64,000 nucleotides of DNA from an uncultured Clostridium sp. (GTDB lineage: Bacteria > Bacillota > Clostridia > Lachnospirales > Lachnospiraceae), in the NCBI GenBank assembly GCA_934438135.1, contig CAKSBP010000016.1:1-64000 (forward strand), in the 5' to 3' direction. This document shows positions 59,472 to 64,000 of this stretch, in pieces. Both the position numbers and the translations under genes were made by a program. The notes under the pieces were generated by a model. That model was not told the DNA's origin, searched no databases, and worked only from the letters and a program-made list of their open reading frames with translations. How positions within the stretch are numbered: position 1 is the first letter of the stretch; the number at the start of each line of letters is the position of its first letter.

Positions 59472-59996
59472 ATGAATTACGCAGATATTAAACGAATTGA
59501 TGTGGCAAATGGTCCGGGAGTACGGGTTTCCTTATTTGTAAGCGGATGTACCCATCACTGTAAAGACTGCTTTAATGAAGTGGCGTGGGATTTTAATTAT
59601 GGAAATCCATTTACAGAGACGCAGATTGAAGAGATTATCGGCTATCTTGACCATGATTATATTAAGGGACTGACTATACTTGGCGGAGAACCGTTTGAAC
59701 ATGAAAATCAAAAAGGACTTCTTCCTTTATTAAAGAGAGTTCGTGAGACTTTTCCAGAAAAGAGTATCTGGTGTTTTTCAGGCTATCTGTTTGACAAACA
59801 AATCGTGGGAGAGATGCTTCCGAAATGGCCGGAAACAAAAGAAATGCTGTCTTATATTGACATGCTGGTAGATGGACGTTTTGTGACAGAACGGAAGAAT
59901 CTGAGCGTAAGGTTCCGTGGTTCGGATAACCAGAGAATTATTGAAGTGCAGAAGTCTTTAGCCCAGGGCAAAGTTGTGCTGTGGGATGAAGCATAG
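59472..59996 (+). CDS. nrdG: Anaerobic ribonucleotide reductase activating enzyme
   Basis: The protein has 174 residues. The radical SAM motif is CTHHCKDC (Cys26, 30, 33), with GLTILGGEPFEH for AdoMet binding. It forms the glycyl radical on NrdD. It has its own promoter and is co-transcribed with dut, eight bases before that gene's first possible start. The usual nrdDG adjacency is broken by about 6.8 kb of inserted genes. Confidence 0.95.
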   Translation: MNYADIKRIDVANGPGVRVSLFVSGCTHHCKDCFNEVAWDFNYGNPFTETQIEEIIGYLDHDYIKGLTILGGEPFEHENQKGLLPLLKRVRETFPEKSIWCFSGYLFDKQIVGEMLPKWPETKEMLSYIDMLVDGRFVTERKNLSVRFRGSDNQRIIEVQKSLAQGKVVLWDEA

Positions 59997-60016
59997 AGAA
60001 AAGAATGGAGATTGCA

Positions 60017-60457
60017 ATGAGTACAGAGACAATTAAAATTAAATATTTAAATGACAAAATTGAAAGATTACGTTATATTGATGGAAAATCGGATTGGATT
60101 GATTTAAGGGCAGCAGAAGATGTTACTTTAAAGAAAGGAGAATTTAAATTAATTCATTTAGGAGTGGCAATGCAGCTCCCAGATGGTTATGAAGCACATA
60201 TTGTTCCTAGAAGCAGTACGTATAAAACATGGGGAATTATTCAGGCTAATCATATGGGAGTTATTGATGAAGTTTATTGTGGTCCGGAAGATTGGTTTTA
60301 TATGCCAGTAATTGCAATGCGTGATACGGAAATTAAATTTAATGATAGAATTTGTCAGTTTAGAATTGAAAAGCATCAACCTAAAATTGTGTTTGATGAG
60401 GTAGAGGAACTACACGGTAAAAATCGTGGTGGCTTTGGTACTACAGGGATGAACTGA
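60017..60457 (+). CDS. dut: dUTP diphosphatase
   Basis: The protein has 146 residues from ATG 60017 (GGAG six bases upstream); ATG 60005 would add four. The trimeric dUTPase motifs are present: IDLRAAED (motif 1), PRSSTYKTWGII (2), GVIDEVYCGPEDW (3), RICQFRIEK (4) and GKNRGGFGTTG (5). It converts dUTP to dUMP and limits uracil in DNA, a natural partner of ribonucleotide reduction with nrdG. Confidence 0.93.
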   Translation: MSTETIKIKYLNDKIERLRYIDGKSDWIDLRAAEDVTLKKGEFKLIHLGVAMQLPDGYEAHIVPRSSTYKTWGIIQANHMGVIDEVYCGPEDWFYMPVIAMRDTEIKFNDRICQFRIEKHQPKIVFDEVEELHGKNRGGFGTTGMN

Positions 60458-60472
60458 TTAAGTTAAGTGTAA

Positions 60473-60521
60473 GACGGTCAATTCTATATGGCTGAAGATA
60501 TATAGAAGCGACCGTCGTTTT
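60473..60521 (+). terminator. Terminator of nrdG-dut
   Basis: GACGGTC...CTATAT pairs with ATATAG...GACCGTC through a long interrupted stem and is followed by GTTTTATG. Confidence 0.75.
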
Positions 60522-60575
60522 ATGTTACATTTCTTTTCTTGGTGACGATTTGGTGATCATGTGGTAGAATATTCT

Positions 60576-60589
60576 TGTAAGCACTTACA
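60576..60589 (+). promoter_or_regulatory. LacI/CcpA-type operator at the pectinesterase promoter
   Basis: TGTAAGCACTTACA is a dyad of TGTAAG/CTTACA differing only in its centre (CA for CG) from the classic LacI-family and catabolite-response operators. It lies just downstream of a -10-like TAGAAT (60565-60570). Control by sugar availability is the likely purpose. Confidence 0.65.
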
Positions 60590-60620
60590 TGTGTTGTTTA
60601 CATACTTATGGGGATTTGTT

Positions 60621-60680
60621 TGACATTTTGTCTGACATTTTGTCTGACATTTTGTCTGACATTCTGTCTGACATTCTGTC
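60621..60680 (+). repeat. Five tandem 12-bp repeats in the pectinesterase leader
   Basis: TGACATTTTGTC occurs three times and TGACATTCTGTC twice, head to tail, ending five bases before the ribosome site AAAGGAGG. The repeats are open in one reading frame, which produces an apparent but unlikely N-terminal extension (LTFC repeated). Confidence 0.95.
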
Positions 60681-60700
60681 TGGAAAAGGAGGTAGTGAAT

Positions 60701-62209
60701 ATGAAACTATTGCAAAACATAGCCAATCGCATTCAAAAACCACTGTCTAGTATGCTCGGTGTGTTTTTAATTGCAGCAGTGATGATGACATCAATGATGG
60801 CAAAAGCATCTACTTCGTCGTCTTGGAATTTTAGTGACTCAGATTTCCGGAATCTTGGAACGATTTCATCATCCATAACGGTAAATAATTTGATTTTTCT
60901 AGCAGATTCTTCAAAGACAATGAGAGTATACAGTGCACCACTTAGTCTGGATGGAACTACTTATACATATTGTCTTGCTCTTGGCGGCTCTGGAAGTACC
61001 AGCTATCGTGCGGTAAAAGTGCCAGTAAGTGGGTCGGATACCATTAAGGTAACGATGAAATCATCTGGAACAAGTGTACGTTCCTTAGTAGTTGCAAATG
61101 CCAGCGGAAGTCAGCTGACTACATTATCAGCGGGAACAAATCTGGCTGTATCCAGCTATTATTATAGTGGAAACAGTGGATACGTGTATTTATATTCCGC
61201 AGGTTCAGGAATCAATCTTTATAAAATTCAGGTAGATTCTTATATGTCTTCTACAGGAGGCTCATCTGAGAGTTCTTCGGTACCATCTGGTGCGATTGTA
61301 GTTGATAAAAATGGAAGTGGAAATTATACAACTGTACAGGCTGCGATTAACAGCCTTGGCAGTTACAGTACATCAGCCAAAACAATTTATGTGAAAAATG
61401 GAATATATAACGAAGTAGTAACTATTCCTTACGGTGTATCTAATTTAAAGATTAAAGGAGAATCTAAGAATACAGTAATCCAGTATGATAATTATAATGG
61501 AAAAAGCAATGGAAATGGTGGAACACTTGGAACAGGTGGCAGTGCAGCTTTTTTCCTGTTTGGAAGCAGTGTTACATTAGAGAATTTAACGATTAAAAAT
61601 TCCTTTGTAGAAAAGGGAAACAATAATGAACAGGCAGTCGCTTTATATGTCACTGGAACGAAAGATGCCGTTAACAACTGCAATATTATTGGAAATCAGG
61701 ATACTTTGCTTTGTGATGGTGGTACCCAGTATTTCTATAATTGCCTGATTGCTGGAGATGTTGATTTTATTTTTGGACAGAGCCAGGCATATTTTGAAAA
61801 GTGCGAAATCCGTTCTTTAAACCGTGGCAGCAGCTATAACAATGGTTATATTGCAGCCCCTAGAACCAAAATTAATGCTGACTATGGATTTGTATTTAAA
61901 AACTGCAATGTTACCTGTGAATCTGGAACAGCAGCGAAAACAGTATGGCTTGGAAGACCTTGGTGTCCAAGTGGAACTAGTGTAAATAAGCCAGCCGCTG
62001 CATTTATCAACTGTACGTTAGGTGCCCATATTGCAGCAGAAGGATGGACTTCTATGTCAGGTGTACCAGCTTCCTTTGGACGTTTCTATGAATATGGAAG
62101 TACAGGAAGTGGTGCTGCGGTAAATAGCAGTAGAATACAGCTTAGTGCTGCTGAGGCGGCAAATTATACAAAGAGTAATGTATTAAATGGATGGAATCCA
62201 AGTTTTTAA
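60701..62209 (+). CDS. Secreted pectinesterase (CE8) with N-terminal accessory domain
   Basis: The protein has 502 residues from ATG 60701, which has AAAGGAGG upstream. A signal peptide follows (MLGVFLIAAVMMTSMMAKAS). Residues about 35-185 form a beta-rich domain that may bind carbohydrate, then a Ser-rich linker. The right-handed beta-helix of family CE8 has NEQAVALYV, GNQDTLLCDGG, GDVDFIFGQS with the two catalytic Asp, and VWLGRPWCPSG with the Arg/Trp. It removes methyl esters from pectin outside the cell. No pectate lyase gene is adjacent. Confidence 0.93.
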   Translation: MKLLQNIANRIQKPLSSMLGVFLIAAVMMTSMMAKASTSSSWNFSDSDFRNLGTISSSITVNNLIFLADSSKTMRVYSAPLSLDGTTYTYCLALGGSGSTSYRAVKVPVSGSDTIKVTMKSSGTSVRSLVVANASGSQLTTLSAGTNLAVSSYYYSGNSGYVYLYSAGSGINLYKIQVDSYMSSTGGSSESSSVPSGAIVVDKNGSGNYTTVQAAINSLGSYSTSAKTIYVKNGIYNEVVTIPYGVSNLKIKGESKNTVIQYDNYNGKSNGNGGTLGTGGSAAFFLFGSSVTLENLTIKNSFVEKGNNNEQAVALYVTGTKDAVNNCNIIGNQDTLLCDGGTQYFYNCLIAGDVDFIFGQSQAYFEKCEIRSLNRGSSYNNGYIAAPRTKINADYGFVFKNCNVTCESGTAAKTVWLGRPWCPSGTSVNKPAAAFINCTLGAHIAAEGWTSMSGVPASFGRFYEYGSTGSGAAVNSSRIQLSAAEAANYTKSNVLNGWNPSF

Positions 62210-62229
62210 TTTTAATGAATAAAATAAAT

Positions 62230-62277
62230 AAGCTCCCAGCTTCATTCTATTAATTAAATAGAGGAAGCTGGGAGCTT
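62230..62277. terminator. Terminator between pectinesterase and catalase genes
   Basis: A perfect 14-bp stem AAGCTCCCAGCTTC / GAAGCTGGGAGCTT is followed by TCTATTTTTC. It serves the plus-strand gene, perhaps also the convergent catalase gene. Confidence 0.85.
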
Positions 62278-62315
62278 TCTATTTTTCAATAAAAGATTGA
62301 TTATAAAGCCAAAAG

Positions 62316-63782
62316 TTATTTACACCGGTATTTCTCCATGTCTGTAACGACCATATCCGCCCATTCTTCGTTGGCTTTTCGGAAATTACAGATAACACGT
62401 TTGATAATATCTTTCCGACAACAGTAAAGTTCGCTGGCAATGTTATCGGAAAGATGGGCACGCTGTTCCTGAGACAGTCCAAGATAATGTTCGCCGGCCT
62501 GCATAAAATCATTTTGTTTTGGAATTGGTGTTCGGGCAATATATCCACAGGCGGTATCTGGGCACGGTACGTGAATGCTGGCAGGGAGCGGCTGGTTTCT
62601 ATTTAAGCTGTTTGGCGAGTAATTAATCGGCTCGGTATTACATATGTAGGTCATATCGCCGTCACGCTGGTTGTTATTGACAGGACAGATGGATCGGTTA
62701 ATTGGAAGCTGTGCAAAATTGGTGCCGATGCGGTATCTCTGGGTGTCGAGATAGGAGAAAGAACGGCCTTGAAGCATCTTATCAGCAGAAAGCTCAATAC
62801 CATTTACCAGGTTGCCAGGACAAAAAGCAGATTGTTCCACTTGGGCAAAAAAATTCTGTGGATTTTCATTTAGAGTCATCATACCGACTTTACAAAGTGG
62901 AAATTGGGTTTCATCCCATGTTTTTGTATCATCTAATGGGTCAAAATTCAGCTTTTCAACATCCTCTTTAGTCATCATCTGCACACACAATTCGTATTGT
63001 GGGTAACAGCCGCGTTCAATATCACAGTATAAATTTTGGACTGCAATATCTGGGTCGGAACCAGCCAGTTCCTGAGCTTCCTGGCGGGTAAGTGTTTCGA
63101 TTCCCTGTACGCTTTTCCAATGATATTTGATGTAACGGCGTTCGCTGTTTCCATTTACCCAGATGTAGGTGTTTACACCGAATCCATCCATTTTAGCATA
63201 GTTTTTAATCGTTCCACGATCCGAATAAAGCCAGGCGATCATATGGGTGGATTCAGGGGTGAGGGAAATGAAATCCCAGAAACGTTCGGGATCCCGAAGA
63301 TTGGTGTCCGGAGAAGGCTTTAAGGAATGAATGACATCTGGAAATTGAATTGCATCTCGAATAAAAAATACGGGAAGATTATTTCCAACAATATCATAAA
63401 TACCTTGATTGGTATAAAATTTAACTGCAAATCCTCTTGGATCCCTTACAGTGTCTGCAGAACCTTTTCCGCCAATTACAGTGGAAAATCTTACAAAAAC
63501 GCGGGTTGGACGTTTGGGAACCTGAAGAAAGTCTGCACAGGTGTAGCGGCTCATGGAGTGGTATGGAATAAAATAACCGAAAGCACCGGTACCTTTTGCA
63601 TGGACGACACGCTCTGGAATTCGTTCCCGGTCAAAATGTGCTATCTTATCAAGGAAAGTAATATCCTGAAGAAGTGTCTGACCCCTTGCTCCAACGGTTA
63701 GTGAGTTCTGGTCGTCTGGAATAGGGCGTCCTAAACTGTCTGTCATATAACAGGCTGGGTCTTTTGATGAATGACGATTCAT
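62316..63782 (-). CDS. katA: Monofunctional haem catalase
   Basis: The protein has 488 residues from the ATG at 63782 (GAGGATA upstream); the upstream in-frame codons are leader. The catalytic His is in ERVVHAKGTGAFGYF, the Asn in YDIVGNNLPVFFIRDAI, and the haem-ligand Tyr in FSYLDTQRYRIGTN, which has Tyr where HRHR is usual. It is the small-subunit clade 3 type. It degrades hydrogen peroxide; uncommon but known in anaerobic gut Firmicutes. Confidence 0.95.
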   Translation of the reverse strand: MNRHSSKDPACYMTDSLGRPIPDDQNSLTVGARGQTLLQDITFLDKIAHFDRERIPERVVHAKGTGAFGYFIPYHSMSRYTCADFLQVPKRPTRVFVRFSTVIGGKGSADTVRDPRGFAVKFYTNQGIYDIVGNNLPVFFIRDAIQFPDVIHSLKPSPDTNLRDPERFWDFISLTPESTHMIAWLYSDRGTIKNYAKMDGFGVNTYIWVNGNSERRYIKYHWKSVQGIETLTRQEAQELAGSDPDIAVQNLYCDIERGCYPQYELCVQMMTKEDVEKLNFDPLDDTKTWDETQFPLCKVGMMTLNENPQNFFAQVEQSAFCPGNLVNGIELSADKMLQGRSFSYLDTQRYRIGTNFAQLPINRSICPVNNNQRDGDMTYICNTEPINYSPNSLNRNQPLPASIHVPCPDTACGYIARTPIPKQNDFMQAGEHYLGLSQEQRAHLSDNIASELYCCRKDIIKRVICNFRKANEEWADMVVTDMEKYRCK

Positions 63783-63800
63783 AATGTTATCCTCAAAAAC

Positions 63801-63841
63801 ATAGTTACTACTATTATATGTAGAAAGTGAAGGAAGGTGAA
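63801..63841 (-). promoter_or_regulatory. Predicted catalase promoter with a nearby dyad
   Basis: On the minus strand TTCACC (63841-63836) and TATAAT (63818-63813) are 17 bases apart. ATAGT-TACT-ACTAT (63801-63814) overlaps the -10 end and could bind a peroxide regulator such as PerR, although it is not a standard PerR box. Confidence 0.45.
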
Positions 63842-63935
63842 TAGAGGAAATACATGTAAAATGCAATTAATGGTGTTGTATGGAAAAAATGTGATATAAT
63901 AAATTATTAAAAGAATCATAGAAAGGTGTGGGAAT

Positions 63936-64000
63936 ATGAAAATATTACAAAGAGCAGTTCTTAGTCTCTTGATAGCCTGTATGGCAGTAAGTGGGTCTAA
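63936..64000 (+). CDS. Start of an exported protein gene, cut by the window end
   Basis: The ATG at 63936 is preceded by GAAAGGTGTGGG and opens MKILQRAVLSLLIACMAVSG, the n- and h-region of a signal peptide. Only 21 codons are inside the window, so the product cannot be named. Confidence 0.6.
   Translation, partial: MKILQRAVLSLLIACMAVSGS

Noticed and set aside
60608..60700. N-terminal extension of the pectinesterase containing LTFC repeats
   Set aside because: The ribosome site AAAGGAGG and a clean signal peptide start at 60701; the extension is only the translated 12-bp DNA repeat.
1..64000. CRISPR arrays, tRNA or rRNA genes
   Set aside because: No regularly spaced direct repeats of CRISPR type, no cloverleaf and no conserved rRNA segment was noticed on either strand.

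Overview
The window looks like the chromosome of a low-GC, anaerobic, spore-forming Firmicute, most likely a gut-type member of the Lachnospiraceae. The supporting genes are dipicolinate synthase (dpaA, dpaB), an H-cluster maturase for [FeFe]-hydrogenase (hydG), anaerobic ribonucleotide reductase (nrdD, nrdG), ATP-dependent PEP carboxykinase, a corrinoid-activation pair, GHKL/LytTR signalling and a secreted pectinesterase. I could not run any search, so family names come from motifs and gene order, and the lineage is an inference. No rRNA, tRNA or CRISPR array was seen.

0-16 kb is accessory and peptide-centred. An AT-rich bacteriocin-like cluster (84-3006) encodes a secreted 106-residue peptide, a membrane protein, a MacB/FtsX-type permease broken by a -1 frameshift on an A7 run, its ATPase and a two-helix peptide. 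An IS66 remnant (3113-3731) follows. Next is an agr-type operon (sensor kinase, LytTR regulator, 47-residue AgrD-like pheromone precursor) with no agrB in the window. A phage-type HTH protein and a soluble GHKL kinase come after it, then asnB. Convergent to asnB is the best find: a five-gene minus-strand operon (15014-9874) with an ABC exporter, a leaderless S8 protease, a 702-residue radical SAM/SPASM protein with a second maturase-like half, a small accessory protein, and a 65-residue precursor carrying ten cysteines, nine of them exactly four residues apart.

16-44 kb is mostly chromosomal backbone: a lipoprotein; an MMPL transporter with an LxxG-repeat partner under a promoter-embedded operator; a U32 pair; a flavodoxin-fold reductase; a secreted Ca-binding lipase-like protein; an AAA ATPase plus TOPRIM pair that may be an antiphage system; cysK; a DUF5685/J-domain/membrane set; an integral-membrane glycosyltransferase; an RSH-type HD hydrolase; dpaAB; lrgAB; a cold-shock gene with a palindrome in its leader; a MetH-activation-like/RACo pair; a PAS protein; galM and upp.

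44-64 kb holds dinB, a truncated sigma-70-like protein, a small AT-rich island with a membrane gene broken by two homopolymer indels, a candidate small RNA, a structured leader with terminator in front of the TM1266-like regulator and hydG, and nrdD behind two NrdR-box-like repeats exactly 31 bp apart. nrdD is separated from nrdG by about 6.8 kb holding an IS256 remnant, a GH25 lysozyme, a licD gene and pckA. The window ends with dut, a pectinesterase with a LacI/CcpA-like operator and a 5 x 12-bp leader repeat, a catalase, and the first codons of another exported protein.
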